This document shows, in pieces, positions 5,373 to 13,773 of a stretch of DNA of 16,063 bases; the first letter of the stretch is position 1, and every line of letters begins with the position of its first letter. The notes below the pieces were generated by a model that made no database searches, was not told the origin of the DNA, and saw only the letters and a program-made list of their open reading frames with translations. The stretch comes from Woeseiaceae bacterium (GTDB lineage Bacteria; Pseudomonadota; Gammaproteobacteria; Steroidobacterales; Woeseiaceae). The translations under genes and the position numbers were made by a program. The DNA lies in the NCBI GenBank assembly GCA_022615525.1, contig JAKEGN010000187.1:1-16063 (forward strand). The letters are read 5' to 3'.

Positions 5373-7518
5373 CGGCTCTCGGGGGCAGCCCGGTATGTTG
5401 CGTCAGCGCCTTGCCCTTGCGGATGCGCTTCTCGTGCGCCAGGGCCGAGTTCTTGCGGCGCGGCGAGCGATGCACAGCGCCCTCGCGCGGCTGGTGCAGC
5501 GGCACCAGCTTGTCCTCGCCGGAACCGATCAGGCGACCGAGCTTCATCTCTTTCAGTGCTTCGCGAATCAGCGGCCAGTTCTTCGGGTCGTGGTAGCGCA
5601 ACAGCGCTTTGTGAAGTTTTCGTTTTTCCGGGCTCTTGATGACTTCGACACCTTCGCTCTTGTACGTCACCTTGCGCAAGGGATTCTTGCCGGAGTGATA
5701 CATCGCCGTTGCGGTAGCCATCGGCGACGGATAGAACCCCTGTACCTGGTCTGCGCGAAAGCCGTTCGCTTTGAGCCAGAGCGCAAGGTTCACCATATCC
5801 TCGTCGGTCGTGCCCGGGTGAGCCGCGATGAAATAGGGAATCAGGTACTGTTCCTTGCCCGCTTCCGCCGAGAATTTTTCGAACAGCTCCCTGAAGCGCT
5901 CATAAGCGCCGATACCCGGCTTCATCATCTTGTCGAGCGGTCCGCTCTCCGTGTGTTCGGGTGCGATCTTGAGATAACCGCCGACGTGATGGGTGACCAG
6001 TTCCTTCACGTATTCCGGGTCCTGCACGGCGAGGTCATAGCGCAGCCCGGAGGCGATCAGCACTTTCTTGACGCCGGGGAGGGCGCGCGCTTTCCGATAC
6101 AGGCCGGTCAGCGCCGAGTGATCGGTATTCAGGTTGCTGCAGATGCCCGGGAAGACGCAACTCGGCCGGCGACAGGCGGATTCGATCTCCCTGCTCTTGC
6201 AAGCGAGCCGGTACATGTTGGCGGTGGGGCCGCCAAGGTCCGAAATGACGCCGGTGAAGCCTGGCACGGTATCGCGGATTTTCTCTATCTCCTCGAGCAC
6301 TGATTCCGCGGAGCGATTCTGGATGATCCGGCCTTCGTGTTCCGTAATCGAACAGAAGGTGCAGCCACCGAAACAGCCGCGCATGATGTTCACCGAGAAG
6401 CGGATCATCTCGTAAGCGGGAATCCGGGCATTGCCGTAGGACTTGTGCGGTATGCGGGCGAACGGCATGCCGAACACGTAGTCCATCTCCGCGGTCGTCA
6501 GGGGGATCGGCGGCGGATTGATCCACAGGTCGCGATTGCCGTGCGCCTGCACCAGGGCGCGCGCATTGCCGGGATTCGTCTCGAGATGCAGGACGCGGTT
6601 CGCGTGTGCGTAGAGTACGGCATCGTTACGCACCTTCTCGAACGAGGGCAGGCGGATGACGCTGCGCTCCCGGTTGCGCCGCGCGTCCGGCACGAAGCGC
6701 AATACATTGTCGCCGCCATCCGCCGCGCTCTGTTTGGCGGCGCAGGCTTCGGTGTCCTGCGTGTTCACGTAGGGGCTGACGACCTGGTCGATGCGCCCGG
6801 GCCGGTCGATGCGCGTCGAGTCGATTTCCCACCAGCCTTCCGGCCGGTCATCGCGAATGAAAGCAGTACCGCGTATGTCCGTGATGTCACCGATCGCTTC
6901 GCCCCGCGCGAGGCGATGCGAGATCTCGACGATGGCGCGCTCGGCGTTGCCGTAGACGAGCATGTCCGCGCTGGCGTCCAGCAGGATCGAGCGCCGCACG
7001 CTGCCCTGCCAGTAGTCGAAATGGGCGATACGCCGCAAGGATGCCTCGATGCCGCCGAGTATTACCGGTACGTCGTTCCAGGCTTCCTTGCAGCGCTGCG
7101 AGTACACCAGCGAGCAGCGATCCGGCCGCCTGCCGCCCAGGCCGCCGGGCGTGTAGGCGTCGTCATTTCGCACCTTCCTGTCGGCGGTATAGCGATTGAT
7201 CATGGAATCCATGTTTCCCGCGGCGACACCGAAATACAGGTTCGGCCTGCCCAAAGCCTGGAACGCCTCTTTCGACCGCCAGTCGGGCTGCGCGATGATG
7301 CCGACACGGAAACCCTGTGCCTCGAGCAGGCGGCCGATGATCGCCATGCCGAAGGACGGGTGGTCCACGTAAGCGTCGCCGGTGACGATGATGATGTCGC
7401 AGGACTCCCAGCCGAGCGCGTCCATTTCCGCTCGCGACATGGGCAACAGCGGTGCCGTGCCGAAGCATTCGGCCCAGTACTTGTTATAGTCGTAGAGTGG
7501 GGTGGCGGTCGCGGGCAT
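5365..7518 (-). CDS. ygiQ: YgiQ family radical SAM protein
   Basis: The protein has 717 residues and matches E. coli YgiQ over most of its length, as I recall that sequence. An N-terminal Rossmann-like domain holds SCDIIIVTGDAYVDHPSFGM (39-58) and NMDSMINRYTADRK (102-115). The radical SAM site is CxxxCxxC at Cys382, Cys386 and Cys389 (RGCFGGCTFC), which binds a 4Fe-4S cluster. ISDLGGPTANMY and GGYLKIAPEHTE follow. The biochemical role of YgiQ is not established; it was once called UPF0313. The C-terminus is basic and low in complexity, as in relatives. Differences from E. coli are concentrated in the linker near residues 250-285. It is the first gene of a two-gene operon and is divergent from the deacetylase across 125 bases. 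Confidence 0.93.
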   Translation of the reverse strand: MPATATPLYDYNKYWAECFGTAPLLPMSRAEMDALGWESCDIIIVTGDAYVDHPSFGMAIIGRLLEAQGFRVGIIAQPDWRSKEAFQALGRPNLYFGVAAGNMDSMINRYTADRKVRNDDAYTPGGLGGRRPDRCSLVYSQRCKEAWNDVPVILGGIEASLRRIAHFDYWQGSVRRSILLDASADMLVYGNAERAIVEISHRLARGEAIGDITDIRGTAFIRDDRPEGWWEIDSTRIDRPGRIDQVVSPYVNTQDTEACAAKQSAADGGDNVLRFVPDARRNRERSVIRLPSFEKVRNDAVLYAHANRVLHLETNPGNARALVQAHGNRDLWINPPPIPLTTAEMDYVFGMPFARIPHKSYGNARIPAYEMIRFSVNIMRGCFGGCTFCSITEHEGRIIQNRSAESVLEEIEKIRDTVPGFTGVISDLGGPTANMYRLACKSREIESACRRPSCVFPGICSNLNTDHSALTGLYRKARALPGVKKVLIASGLRYDLAVQDPEYVKELVTHHVGGYLKIAPEHTESGPLDKMMKPGIGAYERFRELFEKFSAEAGKEQYLIPYFIAAHPGTTDEDMVNLALWLKANGFRADQVQGFYPSPMATATAMYHSGKNPLRKVTYKSEGVEVIKSPEKRKLHKALLRYHDPKNWPLIREALKEMKLGRLIGSGEDKLVPLHQPREGAVHRSPRRKNSALAHEKRIRKGKALTQHTGLPPRADG

Positions 7519-7586
7519 CGATCGGTGTCTTCCGGGCGGCCGCCAATGATAACCGTTCCGCGCCTGCGCCGCAGAAGCCGCGCCGG

Positions 7587-7602
7587 CCGGGCGTTTGCCC
7601 GG
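7587..7602. other. GC-rich stem-loop in the ygiQ/deacetylase divergent gap
   Basis: CCGGGC (7587-7592), loop GTTT, GCCCGG (7597-7602) form a perfect six-pair stem. It lies 41 bases before the deacetylase start, in the region where both divergent promoters must be. There is no T-tract, so it is not a terminator. It may be an operator or a leader fold, or chance in GC-rich DNA. Confidence 0.35.
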
Positions 7603-7631
7603 GTGGACGCCCCTGGCCTGCGGGTATGCCC

Positions 7632-7639
7632 GAGGAGAG
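7632..7639 (+). promoter_or_regulatory. Ribosome binding site deciding the deacetylase start
   Basis: GAGGAGAG lies 4 bases before ATG 7644. It supports this start over the in-frame ATG at 7626 and places the signal peptide exactly at the N-terminus. Confidence 0.7.
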
Positions 7640-7643
7640 CTTT

Positions 7644-8630
7644 ATGACGATATCGCGCTACCTGGCCGTGCTGGGCCTGCTGGCGGCCATGGCAAGCAAC
7701 GCCGAACCGGTGCCGCGCTGGCAACAGTCACCGGAGCAGCTTAAAACCTCCATAACCGGCGTTCGCGCCGGCGCCGACCTGACGCCCGCCGCCTGGCCAG
7801 AGGGAGCGCGCATCGCCGTGGGCTTGTCATTCGACGTGGATACCGAGCTGGTGTGGCTGGAGGACCGGGAGGTGCAAAGCCCCTCGACCATGTCGCGCGG
7901 CGAGTACGGCGCCCGTACCGGGCTGCCGCGCGTGCTCGCGCTGCTCAGCAGGCACGGCATACCCGCGACGTTCTTCATACCCGCCATGAGCATGGAACTA
8001 CACCCGGCGATCGTGCGGCTGGTCAAGCTGGACCCGCGGCACGAATTCGGCTTCCACTCCTACGCGCACGAGAATCCCCTGCGGTTGAGTTCCGCGGACG
8101 AGCGTGCCGCCTACGAGAAGGGACTCGAGATCTTCGTCGCTCACACCGGGATACGGCCGCAGGGCTTCAGGTCGGCCGCGTGGGATCTCACCCCGGCCAC
8201 GATCGATATCGTCAGGTCGCTGGGCTTTGTCTATGACAGCAGCCTGATGGCCGACGACCGGCCGTATCGTTTGATGTCGCAGGGAAAGGACGCCGGTCTG
8301 GTCGAGCTTCCGGTCGAATGGATACTCGATGACTGGCCGTACTTCCAGCTCGACTGGGGCGACGGGCAGGTATCGATGCGCAACGCCGATGATGTGTTTT
8401 CGATCTGGCGCGATGAATTCGACGTCGCCTACGACGAGGGCACGATGTTCATATTGACCATGCACCCGCAGGTCATCGGCCATCGTTACCGGATGCAGAT
8501 GCTGGACCGGCTCATCGTGCACATGAAAAGCAAACCGGGCGTCTGGTTTGCGACGCACGCACAGATAGCAGACTACGTAGCCGACCGCCCGTCACCTGGG
8601 AGTGGGGTGCCAGCCGAGGAGCAGGATTAG
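7644..8630 (+). CDS. Exported NodB-type polysaccharide deacetylase
   Basis: The precursor has 328 residues. MTISRYLAVLGLLAAMASNA is a signal peptide. The NodB homology domain is complete. Motif 1 is SFDVDTE with Asp64 and Asp66; motif 2 is HSYAH with metal ligands His138 and His142. Motif 3 is RPQGFRSAAWDLTP (171-184), then YDSSLMADDRPY (197-208) and TMHPQVIGH near the end. The FDVDTE form of motif 1 and the MHPQVIG ending recall the PuuE/HP0310-like branch of carbohydrate esterase 4, rather than chitin deacetylases with TFDDG. The likely role is removing acetyl (or a similar amide) from a cell-envelope glycan in the periplasm; the substrate is not determined. GAGGAGAG (7632-7639) is a good ribosome binding site for ATG 7644; an ATG at 7626 would add MPEESF and lacks one. 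The 3' end overlaps the convergent antiporter gene by 39 bases. Confidence 0.88.
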   Translation: MTISRYLAVLGLLAAMASNAEPVPRWQQSPEQLKTSITGVRAGADLTPAAWPEGARIAVGLSFDVDTELVWLEDREVQSPSTMSRGEYGARTGLPRVLALLSRHGIPATFFIPAMSMELHPAIVRLVKLDPRHEFGFHSYAHENPLRLSSADERAAYEKGLEIFVAHTGIRPQGFRSAAWDLTPATIDIVRSLGFVYDSSLMADDRPYRLMSQGKDAGLVELPVEWILDDWPYFQLDWGDGQVSMRNADDVFSIWRDEFDVAYDEGTMFILTMHPQVIGHRYRMQMLDRLIVHMKSKPGVWFATHAQIADYVADRPSPGSGVPAEEQD

Positions 8631-9857
8631 TACCGTGTAACCGGCCACATAGGCGAGTGGCACGAACCAGCCGTAACGCAACCAGTAAAAAACCGATTTC
8701 GCCTGCGGGAACTGCGTCGACAGCGCAACGCCGGCGGAGGAGCCGAACCAGACCATCGAACCGCCGAAACCGACGGCGAAGGCCAGTGCCCCCCAGTCAT
8801 AGCCACCCTGCTCGAGCGCGAGCTTGGTGAGAGGGATGTTGTCGAATACGGCGGAGACGAAACCGAGCCCGAGTGTCGTCGGCCATGAAGCCGCGGGCAA
8901 GCTCTCGACCGGCATCATCGAGGCGCAGGTCACCAGTGCGATGAGGAACAGGCTGCCCAGTGACGCCATCGGGAGCAGTTTCCAGTTCGGCGCGCGCCAC
9001 GGCGACATTACGATAATCGTGATCCAGACCGCCGACGCCAGGAACGGAAAGTTGTCGGCAACCTCCGTGTAGTAAGTATTCACGATGACATTGGCGCTGA
9101 TCACCGCCCCGAGTATGGCGGCGACGATGGCGACCCTGGCCCAGTCGAGGCGCAGATCCGCCGGAGGGTCGCAAACGATGGGCGACATGCGCTGCTGCAT
9201 GAGCGAGGCCGGTATTGCGATAACAGCGAGCGCGACGCCGGCCGGCAGGAAAGCATGCGCCACGTCCAGCGGGGAGACACCCTCGATCCACATCATCGTG
9301 GTGGTCGTATCACCGACGACGCTGCCGGCGCCGCCGGCGTTCGATGCGGCCACGATGGCCGCAAGGAACCCGATATGCACCTTGTGGCGGAAAACGGACG
9401 CGGCGATCGTTCCGCCGATGATGGCGGCGGCGATGTTGTCGAGGAAGGTCGACATGCAGAACACCAGCACCAGCAGCGTCGCCGGTCCACGCCAATTGTC
9501 CGGCAGGATCGCAGGCAACCACTGCGGCAAATGACTTCTTTCGAAATGGTCGGCGAGCAGTGCAAAGCCCACCAGCAGGCCGAAAAGGTTGGTAAGGATC
9601 ACCCATTCATGACCGAGGTGCTGCCAGAGTCCGGCGAGGCCAGGGACGCCGCCGAAAGTCGAGAAGATCAGCTTGTATGCAGTGATCACCGCAAGACCAA
9701 TCAACGCGACGCGCAAAGTGTGGTAGTGAAAGATCGCGACGCCGAGCAGGGTGAATGCAAAGAGAATGAAGGCGACAGGGATGCCTGCAAAAGTCAGGCC
9801 CTCGGTCGCGTCAGTTGCCGCTTCGGCGGCGCTGCTTGCCAATGCATTGAAGTTCAT
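8592..9857 (-). CDS. NhaD-type sodium:proton antiporter (ArsB/NhaD, citrate-transporter fold)
   Basis: The product has 421 residues and about 11-12 membrane segments. It belongs to the ion transporter superfamily that includes NhaD, ArsB and CitM. The best marker is SNAGGAGSVVGDTTTTMMWI: the GDTTTTM.WI pattern is characteristic of NhaD antiporters, which exchange Na+ or Li+ for H+. A second conserved helix is CMSTFLDNIAAAIIGGTIA, and it is echoed in the second half by VSAVFDNIPLTKLAL, showing the expected inverted-repeat architecture. I start at ATG 9857 (MNFNALASSAAEAATDATEG). The frame is open to 9983, but a start there would run over the divergent acetyltransferase gene and add a segment unlike the family. 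Ion specificity cannot be settled from the sequence alone. Confidence 0.8.
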   Translation of the reverse strand: MNFNALASSAAEAATDATEGLTFAGIPVAFILFAFTLLGVAIFHYHTLRVALIGLAVITAYKLIFSTFGGVPGLAGLWQHLGHEWVILTNLFGLLVGFALLADHFERSHLPQWLPAILPDNWRGPATLLVLVFCMSTFLDNIAAAIIGGTIAASVFRHKVHIGFLAAIVAASNAGGAGSVVGDTTTTMMWIEGVSPLDVAHAFLPAGVALAVIAIPASLMQQRMSPIVCDPPADLRLDWARVAIVAAILGAVISANVIVNTYYTEVADNFPFLASAVWITIIVMSPWRAPNWKLLPMASLGSLFLIALVTCASMMPVESLPAASWPTTLGLGFVSAVFDNIPLTKLALEQGGYDWGALAFAVGFGGSMVWFGSSAGVALSTQFPQAKSVFYWLRYGWFVPLAYVAGYTVLILLLGWHPTPR

Positions 9858-9945
9858 GTTGGTTCGATCAGGCGGCGGGTTGTTGTAGGTATTGCTGCGC
9901 GTTATCGTATTCCCCGGGCGTGCAAAGAGGAACAGATAAATCGAC

Positions 9946-10395
9946 ATGGCCACGGAGATACGGCAGGCGACCATACGCCACATCGACGAGCTTATGCCGC
10001 TGGTCCGAGCCTACCACGATTTCGAGGGCGTCACGCAAGATGATGAAACGCGCCGAAAGACGATCAGCACGCTGTTGCTGGGGCCGGAACTGGGCCCGGT
10101 GTGGCTGATCTACGACGCCGAACACCTGGCTGGTTATATCGCCATTTGCCTGGGCTACAGCATCGAATTCGGCGGGCGAGACGGTTTCATCGACGAGTTC
10201 TTCCTGCTGGAGAACTTTCGCGGCAAGGGTATCGGCGGCAAAGTGCTCGGCCTCGTGCTCGAACGGCTAAAGGGCGATGACGTCAAGGCACTGCACCTTG
10301 AGGTGGGGAAAGCGAATCGGCGCGCCAAGGCACTGTACACGGCAGCAGGCTTCGACCTGCGGGACCAGTATCACCTGATGTCCCGCGAGCTTTGA
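9946..10395 (+). CDS. GNAT family N-acetyltransferase
   Basis: This 149-residue cytoplasmic protein has the GNAT fold signature. The acetyl-CoA pyrophosphate loop is visible as FRGKGIGGKVL (residues 91-101; R-G-K-G-I-G). It is preceded by the beta strand FIDEFFLLEN (81-90) and followed by LHLEVGKANRRAKALYTAAG (116-135), where the NxxAxxLYxxxGF pattern is typical. The substrate cannot be predicted. It stands alone: divergent from the antiporter across 88 bases and convergent with the MscS gene with only 20 bases between. GAGG at 9927-9930 is the only Shine-Dalgarno-like word and lies rather far (15 bases) from the ATG. Confidence 0.88.
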   Translation: MATEIRQATIRHIDELMPLVRAYHDFEGVTQDDETRRKTISTLLLGPELGPVWLIYDAEHLAGYIAICLGYSIEFGGRDGFIDEFFLLENFRGKGIGGKVLGLVLERLKGDDVKALHLEVGKANRRAKALYTAAGFDLRDQYHLMSREL

Positions 10396-10415
10396 CAGGG
10401 CGGCGCTATCCGTTG

Positions 10416-11717
10416 TCAGTCGGGTGACGCCGGCAAAGGTGACTTGAGTATGACCGTACGGTGCGGGTACGGGATGCCGATGCCGTTGGCCTTGAAGGTA
10501 TCCCAAAGCGCCAGCAGGATCTGGCCACGGATGTTGGTCAGTCCGTTCTGCGGATCGCTGATCCAGAAACGCAGCACGAAATTGATTGACGATTCGCCGA
10601 ATTCGGTTATCCAGCATACAGGTTCCCTGGATTTGACCACCCGATTCACTGACTGCGTTGCGTCTATGGCGAGCTTCGATACAACGTGCGGGTCCGCGTC
10701 GTAGGACACGCCAAACGGCACGTCCAGTCGCACCAGGTCGTCGGAGAACGACCAGTTGATGACCTGCTGCGTGATGAAATCCTCGTTCGGGATCAGGTAT
10801 TCGCGGCCGTCGCGGGTGACCACCGACACGAAACGTGCGCGCAATTCCCGGATCCAGCCGAAGGTTTCGCCGAGGGAGATCGTGTCGCCGGGTTTGATCG
10901 AGCGATCGGCAAGGATGATGATGCCCGAGATGAAGTTCGATACGACCTTTTGCAGACCGAAGCCGATGCCGACGCCGATCGCACCGGACAATACCGTGAA
11001 CACGGTAAGGTCGATGCCCACAAAGGACAGGCCGCTCAGCGCGGCGATGACCACCAGCACGATCTTCAGGATCTTGCCGATGAGTACCCGCAGAGATGGC
11101 GTCAGTTCCTGTACCTGGCGTATGCGCTGGTCGAGGAAATTGCCGGCACTGACGGCGATCCACAGCATGAGGCCGAGAACGAACAGTCCGCCGATCAGGT
11201 CGAGGAAGGAGATTTCCTTCTGCCCGACCGGCAGCTTGTAGGAATCGAGGATATTGAGGACATCGTCGAGTATGTCGAGCAGGCTCAGCGCCACATAGGT
11301 CCAGATGCCGAAGGACAAAAGGGTCCGGATTCCTTTCTGGTTAATGGTATGCGAGCCGACGTTGATGACGAACCAGGCGAGAGCGAGCAAACCGGCGTTC
11401 GCCAGTATCTTGTCGTCCGCGGGCCAGCCGATGCGGCGGCTGATGAACAGCACGATCACGCAGAGAACGACGAAGTAGGCCCATTCGGTGCGATCGATCA
11501 TCGCATTCAGGACACGCTTCACGCCCGGTATGAGCCTGAGCTGCTCCGTGCGGGTGCGGATGCGCGGTTCGACCCACCAGGACAGCAGGAACGATACTGT
11601 CAGCAGGCTGGCGATGATGAGGAACTGGAAGACGACGGCGGGCTGGCTGAAGTACTGCAGGATGGCGATGCCGGTCTCGGCAAGGATCGCTGTCAGTTCC
11701 TGAAACTTCTCATCCAC
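10416..11717 (-). CDS. MscS family mechanosensitive ion channel
   Basis: The protein has 433 residues and sits in the inner membrane, where this family releases solutes during osmotic downshock. The pore-lining helix and start of the beta domain are clear: residues 238-279 contain TVFTVLSGAIGVGIGFGLQK followed by VVSNFISGIIILADRSIKPG. The glycine- and alanine-rich packing is family-defining. GREYLIPNEDFITQQVINWS marks the beta domain. Four or five further hydrophobic segments precede the pore (about 29-48, 81-95, 107-122, 132-150, 173-192), so this is a mid-sized member rather than the 286-residue E. coli MscS. The start codon is GTG at 11717-11715; an ATG four bases downstream is in another frame. 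Confidence 0.9.
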   Translation of the reverse strand: MDEKFQELTAILAETGIAILQYFSQPAVVFQFLIIASLLTVSFLLSWWVEPRIRTRTEQLRLIPGVKRVLNAMIDRTEWAYFVVLCVIVLFISRRIGWPADDKILANAGLLALAWFVINVGSHTINQKGIRTLLSFGIWTYVALSLLDILDDVLNILDSYKLPVGQKEISFLDLIGGLFVLGLMLWIAVSAGNFLDQRIRQVQELTPSLRVLIGKILKIVLVVIAALSGLSFVGIDLTVFTVLSGAIGVGIGFGLQKVVSNFISGIIILADRSIKPGDTISLGETFGWIRELRARFVSVVTRDGREYLIPNEDFITQQVINWSFSDDLVRLDVPFGVSYDADPHVVSKLAIDATQSVNRVVKSREPVCWITEFGESSINFVLRFWISDPQNGLTNIRGQILLALWDTFKANGIGIPYPHRTVILKSPLPASPD

Positions 11718-11841
11718 GGTCTGTCGATCCCGAAGTCGTGCCAGTAGCGGGCGCCGAAAACGTGCGACTAACCGATCATTCGTCGCATGCTGCCGTCGCT
11801 GCGGCGGCCCACGGTCGCCTGCTTACTGCATTCTTGCAGAT
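11718..11841. other. Intergenic region between SulP and MscS genes
   Basis: The 124 bases contain a small dyad, CTGCA (11826-11830) and TGCAG (11835-11839) with a four-base loop, just after the SulP stop. It has no U-tract in either direction, so I do not call it a terminator. I see no gene or convincing promoter. Confidence 0.4.
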
Positions 11842-13482
11842 TTAAGCGGGCTTCGCATGCGCAGCGGCGGTACGCATTTCGACTATGTCGACCGCACGCA
11901 GTACGGCCTCGTGCCGGGTGGCGACGCGCTGGGTTTCATGCACGAGGTCGAGAATACGCATCCTGGCGAGGAGCCTGGCGACATGGAGGTTCAGCCCGAC
12001 GACGATCACGGCCCGTTCCGCACGCGCTGCGGCTTGCATGATTTCCTCCAGGGCCAGCGCCGCGCTCCCGTCGACTTTGGGCACATCCAGTAGGTCGATG
12101 ATCAGCACCTCGTAGTCGCTGACACGCGACATGCGCCGCACCAGCTCGTTCGCGGCGCCGAAACTCATCAGTCCTGACAGGTGCAGGATCAGGGCTTTAC
12201 CGTTGCAGCGGCGGAACAGTATCCGCTCCTCATCGGTCAGCAGGTGTTCGGAGTCGGCATGCGATATGGTGCGGATGGACTCCATCTGCATGTCCGCGGT
12301 TTCCTTGACGAAAAGCAGGCTCGCGACAATCATGCCGGCGGCTACGGCGGTGATGACGTCGACGAAAACCGTCAGCGCCAGCACGATGATCATGGTGACG
12401 AGATCGACTCGCGGCGCCCGGTGCATGCGGCGCAAATAACGCCAATCGATGACGTCGATGCCGACTTTCAGCAGGATGCCGGCGAGTGCAGCATGTGGAA
12501 TATGGGCCACCAGCGGCCCGAGTCCGAGCGCGACCAGCAGCAGCACGACCGCGTGAAACATACCCGACAATGGAGTCCGTCCCCCGGCGCGGATATTGGC
12601 CAGGGTCCGCATGGTGGCGCCCGCGCCGGGGATGCCGCCGAACAGGCCGGCGACCAGGTTGCCGATGCCCTGGCCGGTCAGCTCCCTGTCGGAGTCGTGG
12701 AAGTTCCGTGTAACGTTATCTGCCACCAGTGACGTCAGCAGGCTGTCGATGGCGCCGAGGCCTCCTATGACGGCACCAAGAACCAGCATCCGGTTCAGTT
12801 CGGCGAAATCGAAAACCGGCAGGTAAAGGGTAGGCAATGAACTCGGGATGGCACCAAGCACCGGCGCACCGGGAAAGTAGATCACGAACGCCGTGCAGGC
12901 GATGATTGCCAATATCTGCGGGGGCACGATTCGCCCTATGCGCTTAGGCGTCAGTACGCAAATGGCGAATGCCATGACGCCCACCGCAACGGCCAGCCGG
13001 TTCGGGTCACCGAAGTCGGCGGGAAGCACGGTAATGGCGTTGATAACACTGCCTTCCGTGGGATACCCGAGCAGCGGTGCAAGCTGCAGGACGATCAGGA
13101 TGCAGCCGATACCGTTCATGAAGCCGGATATGACCGGGTAAGGCATCAGGTTGATGTAGCGACCGAGCTTCAGGTAGCCGAAGAGAATCTGGAACAGCCC
13201 TGCAATCATGACCACAGTGAAGGCCTGTGCCGGGTTGGAGCCGTAATGCGTGAATACGGTCGCGGCGACAACAGTCATTGGTCCGGTCGGTCCGGAGATC
13301 TGGCTGGGCGTGCCGCCGAACAGGGCGGCAAAGAAACCGACGCAGATAGCGCCGTAGAGCCCGGCTACCGGGCCCGCACCGGAGGCGACGCCGAAAGCCA
13401 GCGCGAGCGGCAGCGCGACGATCGCCGCCGTCAGGCCGCCGAAGAGGTCATTGCGCAGATTTGCAAAACTCAGTTTGGGCAT
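11842..13482 (-). CDS. SulP family anion transporter with STAS domain
   Basis: The protein has 546 residues. The N-terminal two thirds is a SulP membrane domain with about 12-14 helices. It contains GLTAAIVALPLALAFGVASG (16-35), ISGPTGPMTVVAATVF and the conserved PYPVISGFMNGIG. The C-terminal part, from roughly residue 425, is a soluble STAS domain with ILHLSGLMSFGAANELVRRM, then VLIIDLLDVPKVDGSAALAL. SulP proteins carry sulfate, bicarbonate or other anions with Na+ or H+ coupling; nothing here separates these choices, and no carbonic anhydrase or sulfur gene is adjacent. AGGA (complement of 13488-13491) precedes the ATG by 5 bases. It is divergent from kamA across 328 bases and 124 bases upstream of the MscS gene on the same strand. 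Confidence 0.92.
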   Translation of the reverse strand: MPKLSFANLRNDLFGGLTAAIVALPLALAFGVASGAGPVAGLYGAICVGFFAALFGGTPSQISGPTGPMTVVAATVFTHYGSNPAQAFTVVMIAGLFQILFGYLKLGRYINLMPYPVISGFMNGIGCILIVLQLAPLLGYPTEGSVINAITVLPADFGDPNRLAVAVGVMAFAICVLTPKRIGRIVPPQILAIIACTAFVIYFPGAPVLGAIPSSLPTLYLPVFDFAELNRMLVLGAVIGGLGAIDSLLTSLVADNVTRNFHDSDRELTGQGIGNLVAGLFGGIPGAGATMRTLANIRAGGRTPLSGMFHAVVLLLVALGLGPLVAHIPHAALAGILLKVGIDVIDWRYLRRMHRAPRVDLVTMIIVLALTVFVDVITAVAAGMIVASLLFVKETADMQMESIRTISHADSEHLLTDEERILFRRCNGKALILHLSGLMSFGAANELVRRMSRVSDYEVLIIDLLDVPKVDGSAALALEEIMQAAARAERAVIVVGLNLHVARLLARMRILDLVHETQRVATRHEAVLRAVDIVEMRTAAAHAKPA

Positions 13483-13689
13483 CGGGGTCCTGTTTCTCGG
13501 GTGGCTGAGTGTGCACCCGGCCGGTCAGTTGCGCCAGAGCCGCGCAATTGACTTGGCTGCTGCTGGTGTTCAAGGGCTTTCGGCGGCAATCGTCTCAAAA
13601 CCGCGACAGCCGAACTGTCTGACGGGTGTACTCGCATCGCCGTCGAAATTTACTTTGAGACGGGATTCACACTGTGACAAAAATAGTTA

Positions 13690-13717
13690 TTGACAATCTG
13701 TTGGCCGCAAATATATT
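13690..13717 (+). promoter_or_regulatory. Sigma70-type promoter of the kamA operon
   Basis: A perfect -35 TTGACA (13690-13695) is followed after 16 bases by TATATT (13712-13717), one mismatch from the -10 consensus. The DNA just upstream (13677-13689) is A/T rich, like an UP element. Transcription would start near 13724, giving a leader of about 87 bases before the kamA ATG. This is the best promoter match in the window. Confidence 0.75.
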
Positions 13718-13731
13718 ACCGCGCAAACAGG

Positions 13732-13747
13732 GCGGGTAATTACCCGC
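13732..13747. promoter_or_regulatory. Perfect 16-base palindrome just downstream of the kamA transcription start
   Basis: GCGGGTAATTACCCGC is its own exact reverse complement. It lies about 8 to 23 bases after the predicted start of transcription, a usual place for a repressor operator. In RNA it could also form a six-pair stem with an AAUU loop. Confidence 0.65.
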
Positions 13748-13748
13748 A

Positions 13749-13773
13749 CGACTCGGAGGGCAGAGTCGGTTTT
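13749..13773 (+). promoter_or_regulatory. Leader stem-loop followed by T residues (possible attenuator)
   Basis: CGACTC (13749-13754) pairs with GAGTCG (13763-13768) around an eight-base loop, GGAGGGCA. It is followed by GTTTT (13769-13773). The stem has only six pairs and the T-run is short, so it is a weak terminator at best. It lies in the kamA leader immediately after the palindrome, between promoter and start codon, so conditional termination is possible. Confidence 0.4.

Noticed and set aside
5317..6303. 328-residue plus-strand open frame opposite the 3' part of ygiQ
   Set aside because: Shadow of ygiQ with no recognisable motif.
6337..7647. 436-residue plus-strand open frame opposite ygiQ
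   Set aside because: It is antisense to a strongly conserved gene, lacks any domain, and is typical of long shadow frames in GC-rich DNA.
9858..9983. Upstream extension of the antiporter frame to 9983
   Set aside because: It would overlap the divergent acetyltransferase start and adds residues unlike the antiporter family; ATG 9857 fits better.
10393..10418. Possible bidirectional terminator between the acetyltransferase and MscS genes
   Set aside because: TGACA and TGTCA pair over only five bases with a long loop and no T-tract.
10686..11747. 353-residue plus-strand open frame opposite the MscS gene
   Set aside because: Its acidic, Asp/Gly/Gln-rich sequence is the antisense image of a hydrophobic membrane protein; no family resemblance.
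11826..11839. Possible SulP terminator (CTGCA/TGCAG)
   Set aside because: Five-base stem, no U-run on the minus strand.
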